Assembly (NCBI GenBank): GCA_947629905.1 | Contig: CANRFM010000001.1 | Location: forward strand, 62,001 to 126,000 | DNA: 64,000 nucleotides | Direction: 5' to 3' | Origin: an uncultured Clostridia bacterium | Lineage (GTDB): Bacteria; Bacillota; Clostridia; Oscillospirales; Ruminococcaceae | In this document: positions 10,041 through 19,144 of the stretch, one piece after another | Position numbering within the stretch: the stretch's first letter is position 1 | Layout of the letters: each line of letters begins with the position of its first letter | Program-made: the position numbers and the translations under genes | The notes under the pieces: generated by a model | The model's input: only the letters and a program-made list of their open reading frames with translations | The model's database searches: none | What the model was told of the DNA's origin: nothing

Positions 10041-10637
10041 TTATACTTTCGACTGATAGGTACTGCCAAGCTGCTGCGAGAAATGCACCCGCAGTATTTC
10101 CAGTTCCTCTTCCGTAAAAGCAGCTTTCGGGACGACATAGAACATCGTTTTCTGCTGATAGATCATCAGAAAATCGGCATATTCCGTCACGTGCAGTCCC
10201 TTGTTATAATAAATTCTCGTCCCGGAGAAATTCTCCTCCGGTTCGTCGTTGAATAACTCGTCCGAGGGGTGTTCCTCCTCCGGCAGCATCGTACCGATCT
10301 CAAGGTATTCCGGAAAGATGCGCAGCCGGTACTCGTCATGTTCGATCTCCCGGACGGCTTCCATCAGGTTGCGCCGTATTTTCCGGGGGTTGTACCACTG
10401 AAACACCGCCAGTGCCAGACAGACGATAATGACCGTGCCGTATATCGCATTCTTCCCGTCATCCCCGAACAGGAAGAAATACCCGTAAATGCAGCAGACC
10501 AGCAGCAGAACGGCAATGGCAATGCGGCTTTTCGGATAGACAAACCGCTTCTGAAATGCCGTAAATGCTGCCCGGAACAGTGCAAACGGTATCGTATACT
10601 GCTTTTCGAGCAGCATACCCTCTGTTTTCAATGCCAT
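10041..10637 (-). CDS. YcxB-like membrane protein of unknown function
   Basis: The protein has about 198 residues with two adjacent transmembrane helices (roughly 38-85: AVLLLVCCIYGYFFLF and a second after a short turn). A soluble C-terminal part follows that resembles the YcxB-like domain (YNKGLHVTEYADFLMIYQQK, then a run ending VVPKAAF). The function is unknown. Two starts are possible: GTG at 10646, only two bases after the gyrB stop, or ATG at 10637. I prefer the ATG because AAGGG and AGGA lie at workable distances. It sits inside the gyrB-gyrA operon, so it is transcribed with gyrase. Confidence 0.7.
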   Translation of the reverse strand: MALKTEGMLLEKQYTIPFALFRAAFTAFQKRFVYPKSRIAIAVLLLVCCIYGYFFLFGDDGKNAIYGTVIIVCLALAVFQWYNPRKIRRNLMEAVREIEHDEYRLRIFPEYLEIGTMLPEEEHPSDELFNDEPEENFSGTRIYYNKGLHVTEYADFLMIYQQKTMFYVVPKAAFTEEELEILRVHFSQQLGSTYQSKV

Positions 10638-10648
10638 GTCCTGCACCC

Positions 10649-12577
10649 TTAAATGTCCAGATTGGACACAGTTCTTGCATATTTTTCGATATAATCTTTC
10701 CGTGGCAGGACTTTGTCACCCATGAGAATGGTAATAATTTCATCCGCCCGGATCGCATCCTCCATACGGACACGCAAAATTGTGCGGGTCTCCGGGTTCA
10801 TGGTCGTTTCCCACAGCTGTTCAGAATCCATTTCACCCAGACCTTTGTACCGCTGCACGGCAACTTTGGCAGTGCTGCCGTTTGCATCGGCAAGTTCTGC
10901 AATATACTTATCCCGTTCCGGATCGCTGAAAGCGTAGTAGGTCTTTTTGCCCCGTGCCACTTTGTACAGCGGCGGCTGTGCAATATAGATATTTCCGTTC
11001 TCGATCAGAGGACGCATATACCGGAAGAAGAACGTCAGCAGCAGTGTCCGGATATGGCAGCCGTCCACGTCGGCATCCGCCATGATGATGACCTTTTCAT
11101 ACCGGAGTTTTTCTAAATTGAAATCCTCCCCGATCCCCGTTCCCAAAGCTGTCACGACTGGCATCAGTTTTTCATTGCCGTACACCTTGTCAAGGCGTGC
11201 CTTCTCCACGTTCAGCATCTTGCCCCACAGCGGCAAAATTGCCTGATAGCGTCTGTCTCTGCCGCCCTTGGCAGAACCGCCGGCGGAATCACCCTCGACA
11301 ATGTAGATCTCGGTATTTTCCACACCGTGTTCCGAACAGTCTGCCAGCTTGCCCGGCAAAGAAGCGCTCTCCATAGCAGACTTGCGGCGGGCAGTTTCCC
11401 TTGCGTTCTTGGCAGCTTCCCGGGCACGGCGGGCAGCAAGGCATTTGTCTAAAATTTCCTGTGCCACAGCAGGATTTGCCTCTAAATAATTCATCAGCTT
11501 TTCCTGCACGAGCTTTTCCACAAAGGGCTTTACCTGCGGATTGCCGAGCCGTCCCTTGGTCTGTCCCTCAAATTCGCACTCCGTCAGCTTCACGGAGACA
11601 ATTGCCGTCAGCCCCTCACGCACATCATCGCCGGACAGCTTTTCATTTTCCTTGAGGAATTTGAACTGCTTCCCGTACTCGTTGATGACCTTCGTCAGTG
11701 CATTCTTGAACCCCGTCTCATGGCTGCCGCCGTCTTTCGTGTGGATATTATTGGCAAAGGAGAGGATCATCTCATTGTAGCTGTCGTTGTACTGCATGGC
11801 AATTTCTGCAAACGAATCCCCGTCCATGCCGGAAACATAGATCACATCGCCGACCGATTCATAGCCCTTTTTCCGGTGAATATGCGCAATAAATTCCCGG
11901 ATGCCGCCCTCGTAGTGCAGCACATCCTCCACCGGATTTTCCGGGTCACGGGTATCGGAAATGGTGATGTGCACACCTGCATTCAGGAATGCCTGTTCCC
12001 GCATTCTGCGGCGCAGAATGGTATAATCAAATTCCGTTGTTTCAAAAATTTCCGGATCAGGCTTGAATGTGACCATCGTGCCGGTTTCCGTAGTATCCCC
12101 GATGACTTTCAGCGGTTCCGTGTATTTTCCACGGTCAAAGTGTTGAAAGTGGATATGCCCCTCGTTTTTTACAGTAATTTCCAGCCACTCAGAGAGCGCA
12201 TTCACGACCGAAGCGCCCACACCGTGCAGACCGCCGGAGACTTTATAGCCGCCGCCGCCGAACTTACCGCCGGCGTGCAGTACTGTATATACGACCGTTG
12301 CCGCTGAAATACCCTCTGTCGGGTGAATGCCCGTCGGGATACCACGTCCGTTGTCCGTCACACGGATGACATTATCCGGTAAGATCTCGACCGTGATCCT
12401 TGTGCAGTATCCGGCAAGTGCCTCATCAATGGCATTGTCCACGATCTCATACACCAAGTGGTGCAGACCCTCTGCACTGGTTGAACCGATATACATACCC
12501 GGCACTTTCCGCACAGGGTCAAGCCCCTCCAGCACCTCGATCTGTTCCGCATCATACATTTCTTCCACAACATTCAC
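10649..12577 (-). CDS. gyrB: DNA gyrase subunit B
   Basis: This 642-residue protein has the GHKL ATPase motifs in order: [19 protein letters not shown] and [14 protein letters not shown]. The TOPRIM domain reads [15 protein letters not shown] and [13 protein letters not shown]. The C-terminus, [20 protein letters not shown], is the GyrA-binding region. It supplies ATP hydrolysis for supercoiling. The start (12577) overlaps the stop of the upstream unknown gene (ATGA overlap), indicating coupled translation within the recF-gyrB-gyrA run. Confidence 0.98.
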   Translation of the reverse strand: MNVVEEMYDAEQIEVLEGLDPVRKVPGMYIGSTSAEGLHHLVYEIVDNAIDEALAGYCTRITVEILPDNVIRVTDNGRGIPTGIHPTEGISAATVVYTVLHAGGKFGGGGYKVSGGLHGVGASVVNALSEWLEITVKNEGHIHFQHFDRGKYTEPLKVIGDTTETGTMVTFKPDPEIFETTEFDYTILRRRMREQAFLNAGVHITISDTRDPENPVEDVLHYEGGIREFIAHIHRKKGYESVGDVIYVSGMDGDSFAEIAMQYNDSYNEMILSFANNIHTKDGGSHETGFKNALTKVINEYGKQFKFLKENEKLSGDDVREGLTAIVSVKLTECEFEGQTKGRLGNPQVKPFVEKLVQEKLMNYLEANPAVAQEILDKCLAARRAREAAKNARETARRKSAMESASLPGKLADCSEHGVENTEIYIVEGDSAGGSAKGGRDRRYQAILPLWGKMLNVEKARLDKVYGNEKLMPVVTALGTGIGEDFNLEKLRYEKVIIMADADVDGCHIRTLLLTFFFRYMRPLIENGNIYIAQPPLYKVARGKKTYYAFSDPERDKYIAELADANGSTAKVAVQRYKGLGEMDSEQLWETTMNPETRTILRVRMEDAIRADEIITILMGDKVLPRKDYIEKYARTVSNLDI

Positions 12578-13155
12578 TCCTCATTTTCTTCAAGATATGC
12601 CATAATGACATCCAAAATCGTCCTGTCCTCGTCATACATTTCGATCTGGATCGGTCTGTATTTCTTCTCATGCACCACCCGCACGGAAAAAACGCTGTCC
12701 GGCGGCAGTTTTCCGCTCTCCTCGATCCGCCGCAGCGCCTCCGCTGCGGAATTCATGCGCAGGTCGTATTCATGGAAGATCATGGTCAGGTACTGCGCTG
12801 TCACTTTCCGCAGAGCAGCAGGCGACTTTCCGTTCACCATGCACCGCAGCCGCAGCATCCGCTTTCTGGCCGTTATAATTCTCGTATTATCCGGCTCAAA
12901 GCGCCGGTTCATATACGCCTCACTCACCGGAAGCGGACACCGGATCTCCGCTGTTTCCGAAATGCCGCAGCAAGCCACGCCTTTTTCCTCCCGGAACAGG
13001 ATCTCAAACCGTTTCAGGCGTTCTGCCGGATACCGTTCTGTCATTTTCCGGAACGCCCGCCCGGCTTCTTCCGTGAACACCTGCACCAGCATCTCATTGG
13101 CATAGCCGCACCGTCTTGCTTCCATGTATTCTTCCAGATCCATTTTGCCTGCCAT
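12574..13155 (-). CDS. Unknown protein between recF and gyrB
   Basis: I do not recognise this 193-residue protein. It is soluble and charged, with no signal peptide or membrane helix. Visible features are two neighbouring cysteines (GVACCGIS near 60), a basic helix ([17 protein letters not shown] near 95-110) and an acidic C-terminus (LEENEE). The position is where many Firmicutes carry a small DUF721/DciA or RemB-type gene, but I cannot match it to either. Its stop overlaps the gyrB start by 4 bp. It is probably real because it keeps an open frame with a tight overlap and sits in a co-directional operon. Confidence 0.7.
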   Translation of the reverse strand: MAGKMDLEEYMEARRCGYANEMLVQVFTEEAGRAFRKMTERYPAERLKRFEILFREEKGVACCGISETAEIRCPLPVSEAYMNRRFEPDNTRIITARKRMLRLRCMVNGKSPAALRKVTAQYLTMIFHEYDLRMNSAAEALRRIEESGKLPPDSVFSVRVVHEKKYRPIQIEMYDEDRTILDVIMAYLEENEE

Positions 13156-13193
13156 TTCCTCACCTCACAGGCTCTATAAAATGCTTTTCAACA

Positions 13194-13222
13194 GAGTTTT
13201 CCACAATCAGTGTGGAAAACTC
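13194..13222. repeat. Inverted pair of DnaA-box-like 9-mers (12-bp arms)
   Basis: GAGTTTTCCACA (13194-13205) is followed by five bases and then its exact reverse complement (13211-13222). Each arm holds TTTTCCACA, one base from the canonical TTATCCACA. It lies in the 127-bp gap between recF and the gene upstream of gyrB and closely resembles 16230-16257 at oriC. It could be a DnaA-binding pair or an RNA hairpin; there is no U-tract. Confidence 0.55.
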
Positions 13223-13282
13223 ATGTAAAGGCAGTATCATTCTTTCTCCTATAGCAGGGCACTTGCCCGCATTTCCACTTTT

Positions 13283-14425
13283 TCAACAGTTTTCCCCGTG
13301 TAATTCTTCCAACATCCCTGCCTGCATCTGAAAGGTCTTTCCCTTCCGTTCGATCTGTAAGGAGGACGGGTGACACAGCGTAATAAACACCTGCATATCC
13401 GAAACCATGTCATAGATCAGCCGCTGCCGCCTCTCGTCCAGTTCCCCCATCACATCGTCAAGCAAAACCACCGGAGAACGCTGCATTCTTTGATTATACA
13501 AGTGTGCCTGCGCCAGTTTCAGCACGAGTGCCGTACTTTTGCACTGCCCCTGCGACCCGAAAACACGAACGGGCTTCCCGTTGATATTCAGGTGCAGCTC
13601 ATCTCGCTGCATTCCCCTTGTCGTGAAACCTGCCCGCAGATCCTCCTCCACGTGTTCGAGCAGCTTGTTCCGATAGATCTCCGCCAGTTCCGGCACGGGG
13701 CGTTCCGGCAGCGGTTCATCTCCGTACACAGCACTGTGATATGCCACCGAAAGCACTTCCCTGCCGCCCGTCATGATGCCGTATAATTCCGCACAAAGCG
13801 GTGCAATACTGCGTACATAGGCAGCCCGCATACAGGAGATCCAAGCCCCTGCCTGCGACAGCTGTGCGTCCCACATCGTCACATCTTCCCTGCGAAGCCG
13901 CTGCCGGTTGACATTCTGAATGCCCGCATTCCGCTGCGCCAACAGCAGCTGTGCCTGACTGACGTATTTCATGCTTGCCGGGTGCAGCTGACAGGCACAC
14001 AGATCCATGAATGCCCGCCGCCGTTCGGGGGCACCTTTTCCCTTGACGATCTCCATATCTGCCGGAGAAAATGCCACGCAGTGGAACGTCTCGAACAGTC
14101 CGCCCGTTTTCTGCACTTCCACGCCGTTGATCGTGATATGGCGGTTTTTCCGGCTGTTCTTCTGCACCGCATAGGTAATGCGCTGCTCCCGCCTGCCGTC
14201 GTCAAACCGCATATCGCACTGAAAAAAGTCCGCATCAAAGCCAAGATAATGCCTTTCCTGCGCCCCGTGAAAGCTCCTGCATCCCGTCATCAGCCAGATC
14301 GCATCGAGGAGATTGGTCTTGCCCTGCGCATTGTCCCCCGTTATGAGATTGAAACGGGCATCCGGAACGAACTGCACCGTATGCAGATTCCGGAAACCGT
14401 CTGCCGCAAAGGATGTGATATACAT
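13283..14425 (-). CDS. recF: DNA replication and repair protein RecF
   Basis: This 380-residue ABC-type SMC-like ATPase has Walker A GDNAQGKTN near 30-38, the signature-like FGSQGQCKST near 295 and Walker B VVLLDDVMGELD near 325. RecF loads RecA at gaps with RecO and RecR. It begins directly after the S4-domain gene stop (14426), in the conserved dnaN-yaaA-recF order. The length is the usual 360-380. Confidence 0.96.
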   Translation of the reverse strand: MYITSFAADGFRNLHTVQFVPDARFNLITGDNAQGKTNLLDAIWLMTGCRSFHGAQERHYLGFDADFFQCDMRFDDGRREQRITYAVQKNSRKNRHITINGVEVQKTGGLFETFHCVAFSPADMEIVKGKGAPERRRAFMDLCACQLHPASMKYVSQAQLLLAQRNAGIQNVNRQRLRREDVTMWDAQLSQAGAWISCMRAAYVRSIAPLCAELYGIMTGGREVLSVAYHSAVYGDEPLPERPVPELAEIYRNKLLEHVEEDLRAGFTTRGMQRDELHLNINGKPVRVFGSQGQCKSTALVLKLAQAHLYNQRMQRSPVVLLDDVMGELDERRQRLIYDMVSDMQVFITLCHPSSLQIERKGKTFQMQAGMLEELHGENC

Positions 14426-14638
14426 TCAGCAGACCTCGACCCGGAACTGATCGACCTCGACCACATCGCCCGGACGAATTTTTTTCCCCCGCATGGTGCA
14501 AACCTCGCCATTGACTTTCACTTGTCCCTGCTGCACAAGGGCTTTGGCAAATCCGCCTGTATCGCACAGCCCTGCAAATTTCAGGAGCGCATCAAGCCGG
14601 ATAAATTCTGTACGGATCGTCACTTTTTCCTGCTGCAT
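14426..14638 (-). CDS. S4-domain RNA-binding protein (YaaA/RlbA type)
   Basis: This 70-residue protein consists of a single S4 RNA-binding fold: [20 protein letters not shown], then [21 protein letters not shown]. It is always found between dnaN and recF in Firmicutes, which fits here (3 bp after the dnaN stop, directly abutting recF). In Bacillus the relative is linked to late 50S ribosome assembly; that is family knowledge rather than something seen here. Confidence 0.93.
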   Translation of the reverse strand: MQQEKVTIRTEFIRLDALLKFAGLCDTGGFAKALVQQGQVKVNGEVCTMRGKKIRPGDVVEVDQFRVEVC

Positions 14639-14641
14639 CTC

Positions 14642-15745
14642 TTATCCTTTCAGGTGAATGGGCATGATGAGATAGACAAAGCTCTCCCCCTCGAGCGGTG
14701 TGATCTTGATGACCTTGTTGCTGCCGCTCATGTGCAGGCAGACCTTGTCACATTCGCAGACACGCAGTGCCTCGAGCAGATAGCGGTTGCTGAAACCGAT
14801 CGTCATATCATTGCCCTGAATTTCCGCCGGCACACGGTCTACGATCTCACCGATGCCGGTCTTGCAGGAGATCTCCACACTGTTGTTGGAAAAATTGCAC
14901 TGCATGGGGGCTTTGTTTTTCTCGTTGATGAGCAGCGAACACCGCTCCGCACATCCGACAAGTTCCCGGGTATTCATGATGACTGTCGTAGACGTAGAGA
15001 TCGGAATGCTGCTCCGGTAGTTGTGGAACTGTCCCTCCAACAGCCTTGCAAACAGCTCAAAGCCATTGACACGGAATACAATATGCTTGCCGTTTGTCGC
15101 AAATTCACACATCTGTTCCGGGTCGTCCTGTAACAGTGTGATCAGCTCGCCCAGTGCCTTTTTCGGCACAACAAAGCGGAAACTGCCGATATTTTCCACC
15201 GGTTCCTGCCGCAGGGCAAGCCGGAATCTGTCCATTGCCACAACGCAGAAGCACCCGTTTTCAGCCTCAAACAGTTCCCCGGTCAGAATGGGCTTATCCT
15301 CCTTGACCGAAGCCGCAAAGCTCGACTGCTGTATCATCGAACGCAGCATCTGCTGGGAAACTGTCGTAATTGCCGTCGTATCCACGACCGGCAGATCCGG
15401 AAATTCCTCCGCATTCATCGCCGAAATGCGATAGCGTGTATCCTCCGAGGAAAGCGAAGCATTCAGCTTCTCATCCACGGTAAACGTGATCTGTTCGCCC
15501 GTCATGCGGCGGGACATTTCGCTGAACAGCCTTGCATTGAGGACACAGGAAAAGCTGTCCTCACAGTCCGCCTCGATCGTGGTACGGATGCCGATCTCTA
15601 AATCATAGCCTGTCAGAACCACAGCACCCGGCTTCATCTGCAAACAGATACCCTCCAATGCAGAAATGGTAGACTTGACAGAAACACCCTTGGAAACGTG
15701 TGTGATCGCATTACACAGATCTGCTTTATTACATGAAAATTGCAT
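14642..15745 (-). CDS. dnaN: DNA polymerase III beta subunit (sliding clamp)
   Basis: The protein has about 367 residues, starting MQFSCNKADLCNAITHVSKG and ending in the clamp-type IMPIHLKG, near the canonical MPxRL C-terminus. The dimeric ring tethers the replicative polymerase. The in-frame ATG at 15751 is only one base from AGGAG, while the ATG at 15745 has it 7 bases upstream, so I choose 15745. The gene is transcribed away from the origin region. Confidence 0.97.
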   Translation of the reverse strand: MQFSCNKADLCNAITHVSKGVSVKSTISALEGICLQMKPGAVVLTGYDLEIGIRTTIEADCEDSFSCVLNARLFSEMSRRMTGEQITFTVDEKLNASLSSEDTRYRISAMNAEEFPDLPVVDTTAITTVSQQMLRSMIQQSSFAASVKEDKPILTGELFEAENGCFCVVAMDRFRLALRQEPVENIGSFRFVVPKKALGELITLLQDDPEQMCEFATNGKHIVFRVNGFELFARLLEGQFHNYRSSIPISTSTTVIMNTRELVGCAERCSLLINEKNKAPMQCNFSNNSVEISCKTGIGEIVDRVPAEIQGNDMTIGFSNRYLLEALRVCECDKVCLHMSGSNKVIKITPLEGESFVYLIMPIHLKG

Positions 15746-15860
15746 AGCCATTCTCCTCTATCAAAAATAAAATACTTCCCCGTTTTTGGGTTCTCCACAA
15801 CCGGCTTCAGAAACTTCCCCTTTGTGTGCATCTATCAATCCATCATAAGAAAGAAAAAAA

Positions 15861-15875
15861 TAGTAGTAGTAGTAG
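15861..15875 (+). repeat. Five tandem DnaA-trio motifs (TAG x5)
   Basis: Read 3'-to-5' away from the DnaA boxes these are five GAT triplets, the consensus of the DnaA-trio that guides DnaA onto single-stranded DNA in Bacillus. They are separated from the adjoining box pair (15880-15896) by AGGC, a short GC-containing gap as in the Bacillus origin. Confidence 0.75.
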
Positions 15876-16165
15876 AGGCTGTGAAAAAGTGGATAACTGC
15901 CCGGAACCGCAGTGTTTCGGGAAAACTTTTTCGACAGCGGCACTGTTGATGTTCTGTGGAAATGTGGACAAACTGTCCTGCCCCCTGTACTGCTGTGGAA
16001 ATGTGGAATCTTTGTGGAGTGGAAAAGGAAAAATTCTTGAAAACTTTGTGGAAAACTGTTCCGACACTTTTCAACAATCTTCTCCCTGTGGAAATTGCTT
16101 CGCTGAAAAAGTGGAAATCCTTAGCATAAGCTGCAAGAATCCGGAATTTTCTTACATAATCTATT

Positions 16166-16200
16166 CACCGACTTTTCAACGGACTGTTGAAAAGTCGGTG
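16166..16200. repeat. 15-bp perfect inverted repeat in oriC
   Basis: CACCGACTTTTCAAC (16166-16180) and its exact reverse complement (16186-16200) are separated by GGACT. Each arm holds a TTTTCAAC box-like core. It lies 56 bp beyond the dnaA stop and could be a paired DnaA-binding site or a 3' hairpin of the dnaA mRNA. No U-tract follows. Confidence 0.6.
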
Positions 16201-16255
16201 GAAAACTGTTTGAAACTATTTTTTTCACAGAGTTTTCAACAGTGTTGTGGAAAAC

Positions 16256-17632
16256 TCAGTTGGAAGATTGTGGGTTCTTTTCCCGGATGTCCTTGATAAT
16301 ATCATCCACCAGTGTTTTGAGGTTTTCATCCTTCTTGATGGCTTCACTGACATTGTTGATCGCATAGACAATGGTAGAATGATCCCGACCGCCGAACTCC
16401 GTACCGATGACCGTCAGCGGCATATCCGTGACTTCACGGACAACATAGGCAGCCACCTTGCGGGCTGTGGAGATCTGTGCCGTGCGCTTGCTGGAGCGGA
16501 TGTCATCCGGCGAAATGCCGTAGACATTGGCAACCTCCGCAATGACCTTTTCTACCGTGATCGGCACAGGCTGATCGTCCGTGAGAATATCCCGGATCAC
16601 GCTCTGCGCCATAGAAATGGTTGGCGGGCTGTTGGCAAGTGTCTTGAGCGCCTTGAGCTTTTTCACAGCGCCCTCTAACTGCCGGATATTGGTTTTCAGC
16701 CGGGTAGCGATGAACTCCGTCACCTCGTCCGGGATCTGTAGGTTCAGCAGTTCCGCTTTCCGGCGGATAATGGCAAAGCGTGTCTCAAAATCCGGTACAC
16801 TGATGTCAGCGATCAGCCCCCACTCAAAGCGGTTGCGGATCCGTTCCTCCAGTGTCTGCAGATCTCTCGGCGGCTTATCAGAAGTGATGACGATCTGCTT
16901 CCCCTCGGAATGCAGCTTGTTGAATGTGTGGAAGAATTCCTCCTGCATACCTTCCTTGCCGGAGAAGAACTGAATATCATCGACGATCAGCACATCGGCA
17001 TTGCGGTATTTATCATGGAACACGGAAGTATCCCGCTTGTCGATCGCCTTGATCAGCTCATTACCGAAGGATTCACCGGTCACATAGATGACATTCTTGG
17101 AGGGGTCTTTCTGGGAGATCTCGTGCTTGATCGCCGTCACAAGATGTGTCTTGCCCAGACCGGACGGTCCATAGATGAACAGCGGATTGTAGGTCGCACG
17201 CTGATCGGTCGTGATCGCCTTGCAGGCGGCGTAGGCAAATTCATTGGAGCGCCCGACAATAAAAGTATCAAACGTATAGTCATACTCACCAAATTCAAAG
17301 CTCCGCTGCAATTCCTTGTTTTTTTCGTCTATTTCGGACAGATCCAAAGCCGGAGAAGATTTGTCCGTCTCCTTGGCAGGTACAACGACCTCCACCACAA
17401 AATTGACCGGAAATCCCATCAGCTCTGTCATGACATTTTCGAGCATGGTTTTGTAATTATTCAGAAGTATTCCCTGCTGAAATCCCGTATCGACCTGAAA
17501 CACAGCATTCTGACCGTCAAGCCGTACAGGGATCATGGTGCTGATCCACGTGTTGCAGGCAACATCGGAAATCAGTTCATGTTCAGTGATGTAGTGCTTG
17601 ATCTGTTCAAATACTTCATCAAACGATTTCAT
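16256..17632 (-). CDS. dnaA: Chromosomal replication initiator DnaA
   Basis: This 458-residue AAA+ initiator has domain I at the N-terminus and a linker near 85-110. The ATPase domain follows, with Walker A GPSGLGKT at 155-162 and Walker B VLIVDDIQFF. The C-terminal DNA-binding domain carries the DnaA signature GGRDHSTIVYAINN. The length is normal. The start has GGAGGGTGAG upstream. It is transcribed toward oriC and dnaN, and the feoB/recombinase locus lies immediately upstream. Confidence 0.98.
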   Translation of the reverse strand: MKSFDEVFEQIKHYITEHELISDVACNTWISTMIPVRLDGQNAVFQVDTGFQQGILLNNYKTMLENVMTELMGFPVNFVVEVVVPAKETDKSSPALDLSEIDEKNKELQRSFEFGEYDYTFDTFIVGRSNEFAYAACKAITTDQRATYNPLFIYGPSGLGKTHLVTAIKHEISQKDPSKNVIYVTGESFGNELIKAIDKRDTSVFHDKYRNADVLIVDDIQFFSGKEGMQEEFFHTFNKLHSEGKQIVITSDKPPRDLQTLEERIRNRFEWGLIADISVPDFETRFAIIRRKAELLNLQIPDEVTEFIATRLKTNIRQLEGAVKKLKALKTLANSPPTISMAQSVIRDILTDDQPVPITVEKVIAEVANVYGISPDDIRSSKRTAQISTARKVAAYVVREVTDMPLTVIGTEFGGRDHSTIVYAINNVSEAIKKDENLKTLVDDIIKDIREKNPQSSN

Positions 17633-17669
17633 ATCTCACCCTCCATTTATACAATCTTACCTATTATAT

Positions 17670-17698
17670 ATTCTACCACATTTCACGAAAAAAAGCAA
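17670..17698 (-). promoter_or_regulatory. Promoter of dnaA
   Basis: On the minus strand TTGCTT (17693-17698), a 17-bp spacer ending GTGG and TAGAAT (17670-17675) lie 38 bp before the dnaA start. No canonical DnaA box is visible between this promoter and the gene. Confidence 0.65.
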
Positions 17699-17771
17699 GT
17701 CTTTTTTCACGAAAAGACAGCTATACATCATATTTTATTTTTACCATACAAAAACAAAAATCCATTCACTG

Positions 17772-19043
17772 TCATTTCCGCAGTGAAAGGAAAGAATGCT
17801 GAAAAATCGTTTGCACCATGCACATGGTCAATGCTTGTTTTCCGCACGCACCGCATTTCCGGAGGCTGCTGTCCATGAGAAAGGCGACCCGTGGCAGATA
17901 GCCCGCATCTTCGAGCAAAGTGAACAGCGGAAAGAAGATCGCCATCGGCGGCAGCATCACAGCCACCACCCATGAAAGCACCCGGTACATCCCGTCAAAG
18001 ATCACGCTGCACAGCCATTCCGGGGCATGGACAGAATGCAGCAGGGAACGTCCTTTCTCCCCCAGTGCCGTCAGCACCCCCGAAAGCCATTCAGACGGGT
18101 AGTTTGCCCCGACGATCGTGATCCATAAAATGCCAGCCAACAGCAGCAGCATGACCGGAATGCCCCACCGCTTCCCCATGAAGATCCGATCGAGCCGCCT
18201 GTCTGCCGCATCACTGCCGGGCGGCTGCGCCGTAACGGCAGCGGCGATCTGTTCGGCACGTTTCACGACAGCGGCAATGATGCTGTCCCGTATCCGCTCC
18301 GGTGTATAGCCAAGCTGTAACAGATTTTCCTGCAATTCAGCAATGTGACTTGTCAGGTGCGGCGGCGCTTCATACAGCGGCACTTTCTCCGTGAAGGCAG
18401 TATCCTGTTCGAGAAAGCGCAGCGCTGCCCACCTTGCCGGAACGGTCAGTTCCAGTGCCCCGATCAGCCCGGTCAGCACCTGTAAGCGGGGTTCTAACAC
18501 TGCCCCGTAATCCACAGCACACCCCGCCGGCGCTTCCTCTGCCGTCAGCAGGTCGGCAAGCCGCTCCTGTAGGGCTTTCAGACCCGCTCCGCTCCTTGCC
18601 GCCATGCCCACGACCGGAACACCGAGCAGGCGTTCCAGTGCCGGCAGATCAACGGTAATGCCCTTCTTTTCCGCCTCGTCAAGCAGATTCACACAGACCA
18701 GCACCCGTGGTGTCAGCTCCAGTGTTTGCAGGACGAGATTCAGGTTGCGCTCCAGACAGCAGGCATCGCAGACCACAGCCACGGCATCCGGACGGGCAAA
18801 ACAGATGTGATCACGGGCAGCCTCCTCCTCTGCCGAACTTGCCCGGAGGGAATATGTTCCGGGCAGGTCGGTCAGGATACAGTGCATCCCGTTGAGCTCA
18901 AATGTCCCCTCCGCCCCGGAAACCGTCTTGCCTGCCCAGTTTCCGGTGTGCTGGTGCAGCCCCGTGAGGGCATTGAATACGGTCGATTTTCCGACATTGG
19001 GATTTCCGGCAAGGGCGACATGATAGGCAGTCAGTTCCGGCAT
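17772..19043 (-). CDS. feoB: FeoB ferrous iron transporter, N-terminal part (split gene)
   Basis: Residues 1-409 are true FeoB: GTPase P-loop GNPNVGKS at 13-20, switch region TGNWAGKTV, DLPGTYSL, NLLDEAEKKG, then the first membrane helices and GYLPRVAFLMDS. The FeoB frame stops matching exactly at MCM (407-409), inside the repeat at 17816-17827. After it come 14 unrelated residues (VQTIFQHSFLSLRK) and a stop. The start has a strong AAGGAGG site. The missing rest of FeoB lies upstream on the same strand, at 19145-19981. FeoB takes up ferrous iron through the membrane; this piece alone keeps the G domain and only part of the pore. No feoA is seen nearby. Confidence 0.9.
   Translation of the reverse strand: MPELTAYHVALAGNPNVGKSTVFNALTGLHQHTGNWAGKTVSGAEGTFELNGMHCILTDLPGTYSLRASSAEEEAARDHICFARPDAVAVVCDACCLERNLNLVLQTLELTPRVLVCVNLLDEAEKKGITVDLPALERLLGVPVVGMAARSGAGLKALQERLADLLTAEEAPAGCAVDYGAVLEPRLQVLTGLIGALELTVPARWAALRFLEQDTAFTEKVPLYEAPPHLTSHIAELQENLLQLGYTPERIRDSIIAAVVKRAEQIAAAVTAQPPGSDAADRRLDRIFMGKRWGIPVMLLLLAGILWITIVGANYPSEWLSGVLTALGEKGRSLLHSVHAPEWLCSVIFDGMYRVLSWVVAVMLPPMAIFFPLFTLLEDAGYLPRVAFLMDSSLRKCGACGKQALTMCMVQTIFQHSFLSLRK
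17798..17827. other. Recombination site (B-P' hybrid) at the end of the feoB N-terminal part
   Basis: The 12-bp core CCATGCACATGG (17816-17827) recurs in the same orientation at 19972-19983. It is a palindrome except for its two central bases, as in serine-recombinase crossover sites. The arm at 17798-17815 pairs with the arm at 19984-20001 as an imperfect inverted repeat (about 12 of 18 matches). Confidence 0.75.
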
Positions 19044-19125
19044 GGTACATTCCTCCTTGTTTCTATTTTACCATATGCAGCACAGAGAGAAAAAATGAAC
19101 ACACCATGAATTAAAACTCTGTCGG

Positions 19126-19138
19126 AATGAATGTCATT
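19126..19138. promoter_or_regulatory. Small inverted repeat between the feoB halves, possible operator
   Basis: AATGA-ATG-TCATT lies in the 101-bp gap between the stop of the C-terminal part and the start of the N-terminal part. A TAAAAT -10-like hexamer and AAGGAGG follow toward the N-terminal start. It could be an iron-regulator site, but it does not match the canonical Fur box well. Confidence 0.25.
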
Positions 19139-19144
19139 TTCCCG

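Larger units (their letters stand above)
15746..16255. other. oriC: Probable replication origin (oriC) between dnaA and dnaN
   Basis: This 510-bp stretch has no gene and is very rich in DnaA-box-like 9-mers. On the plus strand I see TGTGGAAAT or TGTGGAAAA at 15955, 15994, 16047, 16087 and 16246, TGTGGACAA at 15963, and TGTGGAATC at 16002. TTTTCAACA or close variants occur at 16068, 16173 and 16233, and TGTTGAAAA at 16185. On the dnaN side, TGTGAAAAA (15880) directly adjoins AGTGGATAA (15888). Next come five perfect TAG repeats (15861-15875) and the purine run AAGAAAGAAAAAAA (15847-15860). This is the box pair/DnaA-trio/AT-rich order of the Bacillus basal unwinding system. A 15-bp inverted repeat (16166-16200) also lies here. 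Confidence 0.85.
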
